Source: Planoprotostelium fungivorum (taxonomy: Eukaryota > Evosea > Variosea > Cavosteliida > Cavosteliaceae). From it: a stretch of DNA of 64,000 nucleotides. The DNA is taken from contig MDYQ01000196.1 of assembly GCA_003024175.1 (NCBI GenBank), positions 1-64,000 of the forward strand, written 5' to 3'. Under the pieces are notes generated by a model, which saw nothing but the letters and a program-made list of their open reading frames with translations, was not told the origin of the DNA and ran no database searches. The position numbers and the translations under genes were made by a program. The number at the start of each line of letters is the position of its first letter. Within the stretch, counting starts at the first letter, position 1. This document shows, piece by piece, positions 1-11,733 of the stretch.

Positions 1-3000
1 TTCTCCCTCTATGACGTGTGATGACGTCATCAGGGTAACAGCTTCACCGGTAGCGTTCCCGCCCTCACTGCAGTCAACCTCACCACGTTCAGAGTGAGTC
101 CCAAATTCGAATCGATTCGATTTTAATGTTTCCAGGCCGACGGCAATCAATTCAGCGGCCGACTTCCCTCCTTCAGCCTCGTGCCCAACTTGCAGACTCT
201 CATTCTGGTATAACGGTTTCATTTGAATGCCATTTTTAAATTTTGAATAGGACGGTAACAGCTTCAACGGCACTTTACCCCCCCTCCCTTCCTCTCTCAT
301 CGAATTTTCGATTACCAACAATCAGATGACAGGCTCCATCGATAACGTAATGACCTGCAAGGGGCTATCACTGCTCGATCTAAGGTGAGGGTGGTGGAGG
401 GTATGGAGTGGCTGATTGTAGAACAGCAACAACAGCTTCACGGGCGTCGTGTCTTCAAATCTATTTACGGCGCTACCGATCGCAACAACGATGATTCTGG
501 CCAATAACAAGTGAGATTTCGGAAATTTCGGAGAAATCTCTGAACGTGACAGCTTCACTGGGCCCCTCCCTGACTTTCCCACGTCGTCCCTGGCAACCAT
601 AGTCGACTTTTCTTACAATTCATTCAATCAGACGATTCCAAGTATAGGCACCATCCAGCTTCAGACTCTGAAGCTGAACAACAACAAGTGCGTAGGGTGG
701 TAGATGGAAGAGAAAACTCATCGAAATTTCAGATTGACCGGAGCCATCGCCGCGGGTCTCGCCGAGAAGGCCTCCCACTTGAAGGTACTTTTTCCCGCCA
801 TTTTCCCCCGCCATTCCTCCTGACTCGTTGTAGATCCTCGACCTCTCTTCGAATCGTCTCCAGGGTGTCATACCGAAGAACCTGGGAGATCTCCTCAGCT
901 TGACGACCCTGGGCCTGAACGACAATTCTCTCGTTGGCTTCATCCCTCAGAGTTTCTCTCGTCTGTCCAATCTGCAGTATCTCAGCATTGCCAACAATAG
1001 AAAGTTAGATTGGCCCACGCTCAGTTCAGTCGAATCCATGCAGCAACTCATCACACTCAACATCTCTGCGAACCAGATCACGGCTTCCCTTCCCGTCAAC
1101 ATCGGCAACCTCACTCGTCTCACGGTGATGTGACGCGAGATGCTCCACGATCTGATGGAGCTTACAGTCATTTGACGTGTCGAACAATCGAATGAGGGGC
1201 ACGGTACCCGAGGGTCTTTTGGGACTTCCCGTGTTGAAGACTTTGAGACTCAACGGTAACAATTTCACCGGAACATTTGGCCGGCTAAATGCGGACACGG
1301 TGGAGCTGGACATCAGTTCAAACCAGTTCAGCGGCGACGTCGACTTCGTGGGACAATTCACGGCCATACGTACATTCAACGTCAGGTACGTACGTATCTG
1401 GTACGTAAGAGACTGATCACGTGATCAGTCACAACCGTTTCAACGGTACGATCCCCTCGATCAGTGGACAGAGACATCTCATCTCTGCAGACGTCAGCAG
1501 GTGACACATTTCCGCGAAATTTCAGTGACTTACGTCCGACAGCAACGAACTCACCGGACAATTTCCCAGCACCTCCGGATTATCCAATCTGGTATACTTG
1601 AATGCTTCGAACAATGATTTTACGGGTGGCATTCCGCCCCTCTCTACCTCCCTGGTAGCGATCGATTTCTCTCTCAACAATTTAACTTCCGCGGATCAGT
1701 TCAGTGTCATCCCCTCCCTCGACGTGAGTTTCCCACCGATTCTCCACGAGATCTCACGACTTTCAGACTTGCGCCCTTCAGAACAACAGTTTCGTCTGCC
1801 CTATCCCGTGGGTCTCCGTTACTCAGTGTAGTGCCATCTGTGTCACGCTCGACCATTCACCGAAGAATATGCGTCTGGTCTTGCAATCGACACCGAAGGC
1901 CTTCTCTTCTCAGAATTTACTCCGAGTCATATCCGTACAGACGAACACGACACTTTCCCGCCTAAATGTCACTCGCGTACAATACGTAAACGTGACCGCG
2001 AGCAAGAGGGCCACGTCGGAGCAGGTGTGGGTGGATCTAAATATAGCCGCTCCCAACGGCTTCAATCAAGCTTCGTCTGCGAGAATTCAAGAGGACATTG
2101 CAACGTTGGCATCGTCCAGGCCTCAACTGTTGGGAAGTAACGGAACGGTGACTACGTTCGCCTACATACCTGCGGATCCAGTGACGTCATCGGTACAATC
2201 GACGGACAGTGACGTCGTAGATTCGACCGTATCGAAAGGTGAAGTTTATTCTATTCGTCTCATCATGGTGATCATCATCATGATGATCATGATGATCATG
2301 ATCGTGATGATGGTGGATGATGAACTGATATGAAATGTAGGAACCATCTCAGGATTGGCCGTCGGTGGTGGAGTCTTAGTCATCATCGCCATTGTGGCCA
2401 TCATCCTCTTGGTCAGATACAAGAAATCAGCCAAATCATCCCTCAAGCAATTTGTCATGATCGACGTCAGCGATATCCCCCTGGGAGCCGCGAAGAAGTG
2501 AGTCACGTGACCGTTGTAGACGGTCGATCTGATCTAAAAATAGATCGGTCATCGATTTCGACGAGCTGAAGGAGATGCAAAAGATCGGCGAGGGAGCCTT
2601 CGGTATCGTATTCAAGGCCAGATGGGTGAGAAATTCCGCAGAAAACTCGTATCTCACTGAAATTTCACAGAGAGAAACAAAGGTGGCCGTGAAGCAGATT
2701 CGAGCTGAGCACGTGACCGAGGAGCAACTGAAGAGTTTCTTGGTGAGATATCGTACGTACCGTACGCACGTGACTCACCCCTTCAGGGCGAAGTGACCAT
2801 CCTTCAGAACCTCCGTGCCCACCCCAACGTCGTTCTATTTATAGGTCTCACCTTCCCCCCACAGCCTCTGTCCCTCGTGACTGAATTCTGCGAGGGCGGT
2901 GATCTGGGTGGTTACCTTCAGCGAAACGCACAGACGATTACGGAAGCGTTACGTATGAAATTTATTCTGGGCGTGGCGAAAGGAATGTATCATCTACATT

Positions 3001-3749
3001 TGGAGAAGGTAGTCCACAGGTGATCGATCATCTGTCGACGGAGAAAATTCTGAGAAATGTCAGGGATCTCGCCGTGCGTAACATCCTCCTGACCAAACAT
3101 TTGGAACCGCAAGTCGCAGATTTCGGATTATCGCGCGAACAAGACTCCACCGATTCCGCCTCGGTCACTACTTCCGTCGTGGGTCCTCTCAAGTGAGTCC
3201 CTCCCCCCTCCCACCCTCTGATGACGTCATCAGGTGGATGTCCCCCGAGGCCATCTCGAAGAGAGAATATTCCACCAAGTCGGACGTCTTCTCCTTCGGT
3301 GTTGTGATCTGGGAGATTTTGACGGGGCAGGAGCCGTGGCAAGGTCTCTCACCGGTGGAGGCTGCCTTTGGTGTCGTCGCTCGCGGGCACAGATTGAAGA
3401 TACCTTTAGATTGTCCACCCAAACTTCAGCGACTCATGCACGGTGTGTTTTGTGACATCATCACCGACATCATCATCAACATCATCTGATGAATTCTACA
3501 GAATGTTGGGGTGAAGATCCATACGAGAGACCAGATTTCGGACAGATCGTAAACTTTTTGGAGGGAGACATCGAGCCGACGATCGTGAAGACGATGGAAG
3601 AGGGAGAGGCGACCGAAGGAGAGGCAGCCCCACAGTACGAAGAGTCCATCGATCAGCCGTCGGACGTGTACAGTGCCATGGAATCGAAACAGATGCACGA
3701 AGCGAAGAAGAAGATCGCCGTCAAGACAGCATCGAGAGATCACGTGTGA
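1..3749 (+). CDS. LRR receptor-like protein kinase, TKL/tyrosine-kinase-like (5' end outside window)
   Basis: Transmembrane receptor kinase interrupted by many introns of about 40 nt. From the window start to about 1830 the exons encode leucine-rich repeats with LxxLxLxxNxLxGxIP spacing, the plant/amoeba extracellular type (for example the stretch at 900-1130). A glycine-rich run followed by a single hydrophobic segment ending VRYKK (about 2345-2430) is the membrane span. The kinase domain follows: glycine loop IGEGAFG near 2582, VAVK lysine near 2690, HRDLAVRN split by an intron near 3018, DFGLS near 3120, WMSPEA near 3237, DVFSFGVVIWEILTGQEPW near 3285 and CWGEDPYERP near 3500. The HRDLAxRN loop is typical of TKL and tyrosine kinases. 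All core catalytic residues are present, so it should be active. An acidic tail of about 70 residues ends at the TGA at 3747-3749. Ligand unknown. The N-terminus and signal peptide lie before base 1. Intron boundaries are approximate. Confidence 0.88.
2262..2330. repeat. GATCAT/GATGAT simple repeat inside an intron
   Basis: Low-complexity run of GAT and CAT triplets in the intron just before the membrane-span exon of the LRR kinase. It is imperfect and partly self-complementary (ATGATCAT units). Similar runs lie in introns near 19720-19890 and 25915-25975. Probably replication-slippage sequence without function. Confidence 0.6.
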
Positions 3750-3814
3750 TAAAGAACATATGACATAGGTAGTTGATGACAGAGTCTACCAAGTCACGGT
3801 TTATTCATCAGTTC

Positions 3815-6800
3815 TCACAGAGACAGAATCAATGCCGCCAGTGTGATGAATAGGGACATCGTCATTGTCGCTGTGGCCTTGCCAACGATGGCATGCGTTT
3901 CATCTCCTTGTGTTGTCATCACAGGCGATGTGGAGGAGGATGTGGTGAGTTCGATCATCACTTGTCCGATCCCTCCAAAAGAGCAAGCCTCCTTGCCTTG
4001 ACTGACATAGTACCTCGCATAGTACTCGTTCAGGGCGAATGACGCTCTCTGTACAGTGTTACAGGTGACATAAGGACCAATAGCGTTAAGTGGAACGCAG
4101 AGGTCAGGATTGGTCTCGCAGATGTACTGGATGGCAAGGCCGACTGTCGTTGCATTCATGGCAGCAGGATCTTCCTCTACAGTGCGGCAGGCGAGAGAGT
4201 TGTACATGGCATGGCAAGTGTTGTTGTCTGAGACGAGGTTCCACTGTATCTGACCGATGTCGCCAAAGTAGCAGGCAGCATCACCAGCTGTGGGGTAGTA
4301 AGAGTTGTAGTACTGATTCATGATGTATGTCGCCTTCTGAGTTGTCGAGCACTGAGCGTACAGACCGCCTGCACCATACAGCTCGTAGCAGTAGGCTGGA
4401 AAGTTGGAACAGACATAGTCTAAGATGCCATCGACCTTTGTGGCATCGAGAGTGGTGATGTCCAAAGACTTTGTCCTGCACTGAGCCTTGTCGTAGACCT
4501 CCTGACAGGCAGCGGCATTGTACGAGATGTTTCTGTGGATGTTGCCGAGGCCGCCAAAGCTGCAGGTCGCATCACCGAGGGCCTTCGAGAACTCGTTGTA
4601 GTAGAACGTCATTGCATAAGAGACTTTCTGTGCTGCGTTGCAGCTGGCGTATCTTCCGTATACTCCGCTCAGTTGTCCACAAGCGTCAGGCCCAAACTCG
4701 CTGCAGACGAAAGAGAGAGCGGCACCGATGAGAGTGGCGTTGAGTGTGGATGGATCTTGTGATGACGTACGGCAAGTGAGAGATTCGAACATGTCCGAGC
4801 ACAGTGTGGCGTTGTAGGGGTACATCCTCTGTATGTTACCCAAACCACCAAAGTCACAGGCGGCATCACCGAGAGTGGGATAGTATGTCGAGTAGTACAA
4901 GTCCATGACGTAAGAAGCTTGCTGAGGCAGAGAGCACTGAGACAGAGGACCGTTGTAGCCTCTGAGAGGCGTGCAGAATTGAGGCGAGTCTTTGCAGATG
5001 AAGCTGATGGCGGCTCCTGCGGCTGCTGCGTCGACGAGGCTGACGTCTTCGGAAGCAGTTCTGCAGAGAGAAGAGGTGTAAGCTTGATGACAGACCGTCT
5101 GATTGGCAGGGGGCAGATTGAGACGACCCAGACCGCTAAAGTTGCATGCAGCGTTGCCCTGAGTGAAGACATAGTCGTTGTAGTACTTGTTCATGGCATA
5201 TGTAGCCTTCTGTGTGGCGTTGCAGCGGAAGTAGAGAGAGCTAGAGTCGTTGAGAGGCAGACAGTAGTGAGGATAGTGGCTGCAGAGATAGTCTAGCGTT
5301 CCTTGCACGGCTGTACCCAGTCCAGTGGGACTCTCTGCCGACGTACGACACTGTGCGGAAGCGTACATGGCGTGACAGGCTTCAGGGGTTGAAGGTGAGT
5401 AGATCTGTCCGATACCACCAAAGTAGCAGGCATCATCTCCTTGTGTGTACGAGAACTGACGGTAGTACTGGTCCATGACAAAGGAAGCCTTCTCGAGAGA
5501 GTTGCAGTGTGCATATCTGGCGCCCACGCCTCGTATGTCGTTGCAGTACTGAGGATAGGCAGAGCAGAGATAGCTGGTGGCTTGACCAGCCAGGGTAGAG
5601 TTGACCGAGCTGACGTCGTTGGATACGGTGCGGCATGTCAAGTTGGAGAACATGGCGGCACAGTTGCCCTGGATGTACGTGGCAATAGGAGCAGAAGTGT
5701 AAGTGCTGAGAGTGTAGGTAGAAGGTGCGTCTGTCACGAGGTCAGCAACATTCTCTAGTGATGAAGAGACACACTCTTGCACTTGAAGTTGGGTGTCGTC
5801 TTCAGAGTACGATTGCTGAAGTAGAGACCCCACTTTGCTTCTCTCGTCCACGACTGCCACGATTGATCGAAACCTTCGAACCAGAACATGGGAACGTTCT
5901 CCGTGAACGCCCTGCATGCCATGTTCTGAAAGAACCAAGTGAGAGTGTTGTAAGGAGACTGCATCACCGTTAACCACGTCTGACGTCCTCTTTACACTCA
6001 CCACTCCCGATTTGACATCATCCGTTGACCACCCTGTCTCTCCGATCCACACCGTTGTGTTTGGAAAGACTTTTTTGGTCTGACGATACACGTCCATGAT
6101 CGAATCGGCTGATGCAGAGTCCGTCACGCCGTTGATGGACGTACCTTGATAGACGGGGAAGATCTGAAAGTGGTCAGTGCATGATCGCACGATGTCTGAT
6201 GATCATCGCGAACTCACATTGAAGAGGAGCACGTCGCAGACGGTCGCGAGTGATGGGTTCTGCATGATCGTCCACGGAGTGTCGGCGTAGCCAACGGGAA
6301 ATTTGAAGCCATAATCTCTCGTCCAGTTCTGTCGCCGTCCATCAGATGACGTTCAGAGATGATGTTCATCAGATCATGTTCACCTTGACGAGTGCGACAC
6401 GTTCTAATACGGTGGCTAAGGGGAGATCTTGACGCCACAGTGATTCTGTTCCCACTGTGGATCCGATGATGGTGTCGTGGACTTGGTAGTTGTCTTCCAG
6501 CCACTGTAAGATGTAAAGTTGGTAGTAGACCATGTCTAAAGGGTTGTTCTGGAAACCGATGAAGACCTGTGGTGGTCAGATGGATGTCTGAATCTCCGAC
6601 GAATCACCTTCATACCCAGCTGTTGAGCGATCCTGACGGTATAGTTCCCTTGATTACAGTCTTGCATGTTATAGATGCGGATGCGGTTCGTGAAGGCTTT
6701 CAGAAGGACGAGATCCTGGTATACTTGTTCGTAAGTTGGACAGAGGGAGAGACCTCTTCGGGCTGTGTAATCAACTCCCCAGACTTCGGCATCGGTAAGT

Positions 6801-6847
6801 GAGAGAGACAAGAATAAAAGACTGATCGAGAAGAGGATGCTTCTCAT
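3815..6847 (-). CDS. GPI-anchored GH17 beta-1,3-glucanase with six X8 (CBM43) domains
   Basis: Secreted glucan hydrolase or transglycosylase. The ATG at 6847 starts a signal peptide (MRSILFSISLLFLSLSLTDA); the mature protein opens EVWGVDYTARRG, a GH17 start. The catalytic acid/base is probably the Glu in VGTESLWRQDL (about 6440) and the nucleophile the Glu in IGETGWS (about 6040). About 5650-3960 encodes six repeats of about 85 residues. Each has four or five Cys, a TxKAxYxMNxYYN core and a CxFGGxG end, matching the X8 glucan-binding domain. The last residues are a hydrophobic tail (MTMSLFITLAALILSL), a likely GPI signal. Introns occur only in the GH17 part; the X8 array is one long exon. The stop (3815-3817) is about 10 nt before AATAAA. 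The likely substrate is cyst- or spore-wall beta-1,3-glucan (inference). Six X8 copies is more than the one or two common in plants and fungi. Confidence 0.85.
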
Positions 6848-7747
6848 GTCGTTGGTGCGTTTCGAGCGTCCTGAAGTAACGATGAGCCAAAGAGGATCTA
6901 CGATGCGAACTGTGATGAAGAATCCGGACTCACGGATCAAGCTGTTGCAGTCGTTCGAGGGTGGAAAGAATGAGACGGAAAGAGACCAGTGCGCTGGTTG
7001 CGGAACACACAGATACAGAGGAAATCTCTGACTGAATGAAATGAGCACAGGCTCTTTACTGGTAAAGGCGACCTAAATCCCACGAAACCCGCTGATTGAG
7101 TGACCCATTGAATGATCCGTATGGGTATGTCCCGTGTGATGAGCAAAGTCTGATGAAGAGGAGGGAGACCACCAACACAGTATGTCGCATGATCTTGCAT
7201 CACTTCACACCAAACTCCACCTGAGGCACTCCACTTTCAATTTTTTTGTCCCTTGGTCTCGAATGGGTGCAGAGACTTCCAAGAATTGACATGAGCGTGT
7301 CATCTTCTTGTTGACGCGCTGCGAGAAATCACCACGTCTCTTCAACAACTGTGGACGAGTTGTACCTGTCTCTTTGGCTGAAGAGCAGCTGCTCATGATG
7401 GACAAATGCATCTGTCTTGCCTCCTTTCTTTGAATCCGTGATTTGGGTGTTTACAACGGCCTACGGCAGGATCATCAGTTCCCATCATCACACGAACAGA
7501 TCAGTAGAGTGGCACGTTTATGAATCACATACGATTATAGAAGAATGGACAGGATCAGGAGCACATTTTATTCTTATCGTATGACGGGAAAATCAGACCC
7601 TGTGAGAAAATGACATCCATCCCCATCTCTCAGAGATCACGTCTCATTTTAATCTATAGGTTAACGAAAATTCGCCTCTATTTGTACCTGTATCACAAAA
7701 TCAATCTCCCATTCCTTCAGGTGATGATCTCAAACATTTCCTCGCAG
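6848..7747. other. Intergenic region between GH17 and SLC49 genes
   Basis: About 900 bp between the GH17 start codon and the first clear exon of the transporter. It should contain the GH17 promoter and the unresolved first exon(s) of the transporter. A short ATG-led stretch at 7582 followed by a GTGAGA donor is one candidate, but its phase does not fit simply. Short open frames on the minus strand (6937-7411) lack splice continuity or recognisable motifs. No RNA gene seen. Confidence 0.5.
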
Positions 7748-9484
7748 ATCTCAACTCACTCTTCAAACAGCTGATCCTGAATCTCCCAAAATCGAATCAG
7801 ATGTAGAGCCTCACCCCATTCCACGCAGATGGCTGGTCCTCCTAGTTTTCTTCAGTCTCTCCGTCTCCAACAATTTTATGGAATTCTCCTTCTCTCCTGT
7901 CTCGAAACTGGCTCAAGCATTTTACCACGTAGATGAATTTCAATTGACACTGCTGGCCCTGGTCTTCATGGTCTCTGGCTGTACGACGAGATTCGCTGCC
8001 ATGTACATCATCGACTCCATCGGTTTGGGCATCGGGGTGAGATCATTTCGACGTGATCCACAGAGTCTGAACTTTGAAAGACGTTCATTGCCGCTGGATT
8101 GCACCTCTTGGGAGTGTGGGTTAGATATTATCCTGGAGAATTTAGTTACGGGTGGCTGCTGGGAGGTCAGGTGGGTCCAAAACATTGAGACGTTCTACAA
8201 CGGTGACATCAAAAGATCCTCACCGCCGTGGCTCAAGGATTCATCGATATCACGGGTGAAAATTCTCAGAAATTTCCTACATCTTTCCACGAAATTCTCT
8301 CCCCACCATCCCAATTCTCTCGATTAAATCCGCGTCCGTTGTTTTAATCCGCACCAGGTCCCAAAGTGGCCGCCAACTGGTTTCCTCCCAGGGAGAGAAC
8401 GACCGCCACTGCCGCCGGTGGCGGCTCAATTTTTGTTGCCGCCCTATTGTCCTACACCATCGTCCCCCGCCTCGTGAACAGTCCGGAAGATTTCTCCGGG
8501 TATTTGCTCGTGCAAGCCGTCATATCTTCCGTAGCTGTGGCGGGAATCTTCCTATTTTTCCGGGGCAGCCCACCCATCCCCCCAAGTTTATCCGCTTCTG
8601 TCAAGAAGGTTGGGTTTCTCCATGCCATGAAGAGTCTCATCACCAACATCGCCTTCTTAAACATGGCGCTCATATTCTCCATCACCATAGGAACCGGCGT
8701 CTCTATTCTCAGTGAGAGATTTCGCGGAGAATTCGACTTACGTGAGCAGTCCTATTGGATCCCATTCTAGAGCCATACGGCTACACAACGACCGAGGCGG
8801 GAAATTTGGCTTCAATTTGGATCGCCGCCAGCGTGTTGGGAGGAGCAGTGGGCGGGCCGCTTGTAGATCGAACCCACGCTTTCAAGATCGTCATCGTGCG
8901 TAACTCGAAATTTTGCCGATTTACGTCTGATGATATCAGCTGATCAGTCTGTTGATCATCACGGGATCGCTGTTGGTGTTCACGGCTGTGTTGGAGACCA
9001 TACACAGCGTCATCATATTGGGTGTCATCTTTGTCGTCGCTGGCTTCGGAACGGCAGGCATGCCGGCACTTTTAGAGGTGACTCATCATCATGCATCGTC
9101 ATCCATCTTCCATCACATCGTGCATCTCACCGTTTCATAATCACATCATCACACACCATCACACCATCACCTTCTAAACCATCTCAGGCGACCGTGGAGA
9201 TCATCTATCCCGTTCCAGAGGCTACGGCCATGGGTCTTCTCTTCTTCGGGCTGAACGTCATGTCCTTCTTCCTCTCCATCATCATCATCAAACTCAAGAT
9301 GGAGACGTCGCTCTTTCGTCTTCCCCTCCTCCTTTGCACTGGAATCTGCGCCATCGGCTGCGTTCTCGTTTTGTTCCTCAAGCCACAATACAACCGACTC
9401 ATCTTCGAGAGACAGGAGAGGGAGAGGTTAGACAGGAGGCAGGAGAGCGTCAATGGATGTCTAGAACCGAATACAGTCGAGTGA
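7748..9484 (+). CDS. Major facilitator transporter, SLC49 (FLVCR-like) family
   Basis: Polytopic carrier with about 12 membrane spans, spliced from about six exons. The first clear exon reads IPRRWLVLLVFFSLSVSNNF, matching the RRW-hydrophobic start of SLC49 proteins. Family-like motifs follow: GQILTAVAQGFIDITGPKVA near 8165-8360, then NWFPPRERTTATAAGGG, with the WF...ER.TA pattern at the end of TM4. The second half has an MFS-like GGPLVDRTHAFK loop (about 8850-8890) and GMPALLE (about 9058). The tail after the last span is charged (RQERERLDRRQES). SLC49 members move heme, choline or related amines; the substrate cannot be read here. No in-frame ATG precedes the first exon (stop at 7725), so at least one upstream exon is missing from this call; an acceptor ending 7747 fits. 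The start is therefore approximate. Confidence 0.75.
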
Positions 9485-9881
9485 TCGTGTCACCGTCTCT
9501 CATTTATGTTCGATGTGATGTGATGTTGTCCATCCTTGCATCGCGAACGGCCCATACGATTTACCTTTTGAAAAAGCGCGTTAAGAAGACGAGTATCCAT
9601 GGTGATTTTGCGTTATCATACCGCAGGTGAGAGGATGTCCAAGCCGTATGAATATGGACGTACGTATACAGAGCTCCCTATGGTAGCGCGACCCCACATA
9701 CACACCAAGATGAACGATCTGATGAAGAGATCTACAGATCATACTGGACCTGTCAGTTCTCAGATTGTGGGATGATCTGCGACTTCGTAAACGAAAAAAA
9801 GGCGATCAAGGCCGCGGTGTAGTAGAGCAACAGCCAACCGGAAAGTCGTTAAGAGGTTGAGCGACAGGGGCCACGCATTGG
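9485..9881. other. Intergenic region
   Basis: About 400 bp between the transporter stop and the Rho-like start. It must contain the transporter 3' end and the Rho-like promoter. No conserved open frame, RNA gene or repeat was recognised. Confidence 0.5.
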
Positions 9882-10742
9882 ATGAAAACACCACGGTCCA
9901 TCTCGAAGAAGTCCAATCGACTGACTGTCGGTGTGGAGGATGGGAGCTTGACGAATCCTGAACAGAGGTCCACGGTGAAATGTATCGTGGTGGGAGATCG
10001 AGGCATCGGGAAGAGCACCTTCTGTCTCACATACGTGGAGGGTGTCTACCCAGGTAGTTACATTTGGAAATGTTCGATTCCGATTCTCATCGAGACCCAG
10101 GGTCTATCGAATGGCAACCTCCGACACACCATTACACATGTTCCGCTATGGTAGACGAGGTGAGATCTTGTCCATATCATTTGGCTCATATCAACACAGA
10201 TCGTTGTGCAATTGAATCTCATAGAAGTCCATCCTGACGGGGGCTGGGATATTCTCAGGCCACTCACCTATTCAGGAGCAGATTGTATCATCATCTGTTT
10301 TTCCATGGATTCAAAGGCATCACTTGAGTCTGTCACTGACAAATGGTACCCCGAGATCAAATCCAGTGAGTTTCTCTCATCATTCTCCATTCTGCATCCA
10401 ATTGACGATACCAATCAGATGCCCCCACAACACCGACCATGTTGGTCGGTCTACGCTCCGATCTCAATGAGCAAGGACAAGAGCAGGCCGTCACGAAAGA
10501 AGAGGCCATCGCAGTAGCACAGAAGATAGAGGCGTTACACTCATTCGAATGCTCGTCTGTCAGAGCCAAGAGAGCAGAAGGAAAAGCCGCTATAAAGGAA
10601 GTGGTGAGAACAACATCACGATCGCATCGGACATGGACCAATCATGCATCAGTTCAATCAGGCCATCCGCAGCGCAGTGACAACCAGTCCCTCTCTAGTG
10701 AACAAGAGAAAGAGCCACGAGAAACAATGTCGAGTGATGTGA
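9882..10742 (+). CDS. Atypical Rho-family small GTPase with CAAX box
   Basis: Spliced product of about 190 residues that aligns over its length with Rho/Rac GTPases. It starts at ATG 9882 with a 30-residue extension; the P-loop reads VVGDRGIGKST, then YVEGVYPG, LRPLTYSGADCIIICFSMD, KWYPEIKS, MLVGLRSDL and ECSS. The C-terminus KRKSHEKQCRVM is a basic stretch plus CAAX box, so prenylation and membrane attachment are expected. Departures from the consensus are marked. Arg replaces the Gly12 equivalent. The switch II motif DTAGQE is replaced by EVHPDGG, which removes the catalytic Gln61. The base-recognition TKxD is LRSD. By analogy with Rnd-type and other atypical Rho proteins it may be GTPase-deficient or weak in nucleotide binding (inference). 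Introns lie at about 10053-10101, 10159-10200, 10366-10420 and 10604-10650. A degenerating gene is possible, but frame and CAAX are intact. Confidence 0.78.
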
Positions 10743-10999
10743 TGTCACCATTTTTGAATAGAGTGTAAATTTTCGGTCATCTTTGTCCATTCTTCTGATC
10801 GTAAATGTTGAATGATCGATGGTCGATCATCTCGAGTGTCTGATCTGCAGTTCTGACGGGCACATGAGCGTCGATATTATGACACAGATCTATCACAAAC
10901 TCAGCACCGAGTCTTGATGTCAGGGATCTTTCTACAATTTAATCGTTCCGGTGAGAGCCACACTTGGCAGACACTGCCGCAATCCTTCACTCTTACCGC

Positions 11000-11689
11000 C
11001 TTATCTCTTCAGCTGCCATTTTAACCACGTCCAATTCTTCTGTTTCACCTCTCACTCTGTGAAATACCGATTCCAGCGTAATCTTCGACTCCGTCAACGT
11101 GACTGTGCGGTCTCCTGCGAATTTCTTGGCTAGCTCGATCACTTTCTTGACCAATAGCACTCTGGCGATGAATTCATCATCGTTCGATCTCGCTTCGGCT
11201 GATGTACCTTGTCTTCTGTCACGGTGAATCTGGCGGACACGAAACCTTACTTTCAGAGTGAGTATGGTTGGATTGTGGTGACTGAGGGCAACAGATGAGC
11301 GAGTTCTCATCAATGCAAACAACATCATCTCGACGGAACCGATCATCGTCTTCCAGAACACCTTGGTTGCTCGTCAATGTCAGGACCCATCTCAGATCAC
11401 CGGTAAAACATTCTCATCTTCTTCACTTCCGGTCTCATCGATTCCAGTTAAATCTAAAAAGCAGATGGTTTTAGTCCCCGATGCGTACAAGCCCCCTCTT
11501 ATCACAGATCTCAACGTCCGCAGAAATGCCGGCGTCGATGCTGACGACACGATGTGCGTGCTTCATATGAACGCTACGATGAGAGATGGATCCTGTGACA
11601 CCATCTCCAGAACGGAGAGCATCTTACGTGTTTGCGTAAATGACGTCAATCGAGAAATCACAGAAATCGACACACCGTGCCGCACGTGA
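11000..11689 (+). CDS. Doubtful secreted repeat-like protein
   Basis: Not confidently resolved. Plus-strand stretches rich in Asn/Ser/Thr and hydrophobic residues (SVIFDSVNVTV, NFLASSITFLTNSTLAMNSS, VLINANNIISTEPIIVF) look like rungs of a beta-helix or another extracellular repeat protein. They continue into a frame rich in Cys and Asp that ends at the stop at 11689. A 37-nt intron (GTGAGT...CAACAG, about 11258-11295) joins two of them, but other junctions need unusually short introns or a frame change. The minus strand has a competing open frame of 123 codons (10993-11361) with a charged, helical composition. The oxidoreductase start is 44 bp downstream. Treat as a candidate or decaying gene. 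Confidence 0.3.
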
Positions 11690-11733
11690 CGATCTGCGAA
11701 GATGGCACACCACACGAACACACGCACGTAAGC

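Noticed and set aside
2262-2330. GAT/CAT run as a possible CRISPR-like or regulatory array
   Set aside because: No spacers or fixed unit; it is a simple triplet repeat within an intron of a eukaryotic gene.
4669-5172. Second-frame open reading inside the X8 array, and similar plus-strand frames at 4919-5758
   Set aside because: The repeated DNA keeps several frames open by chance. Only the frame at 3815-6190 gives the X8 Cys pattern.
7582-7602. ATG at 7582 as first exon of the SLC49 transporter
   Set aside because: The donor GTGAGA leaves phase 0, but no acceptor in the region gives phase 0 into the RRWLVLL frame without a stop, so it was not used as the start.
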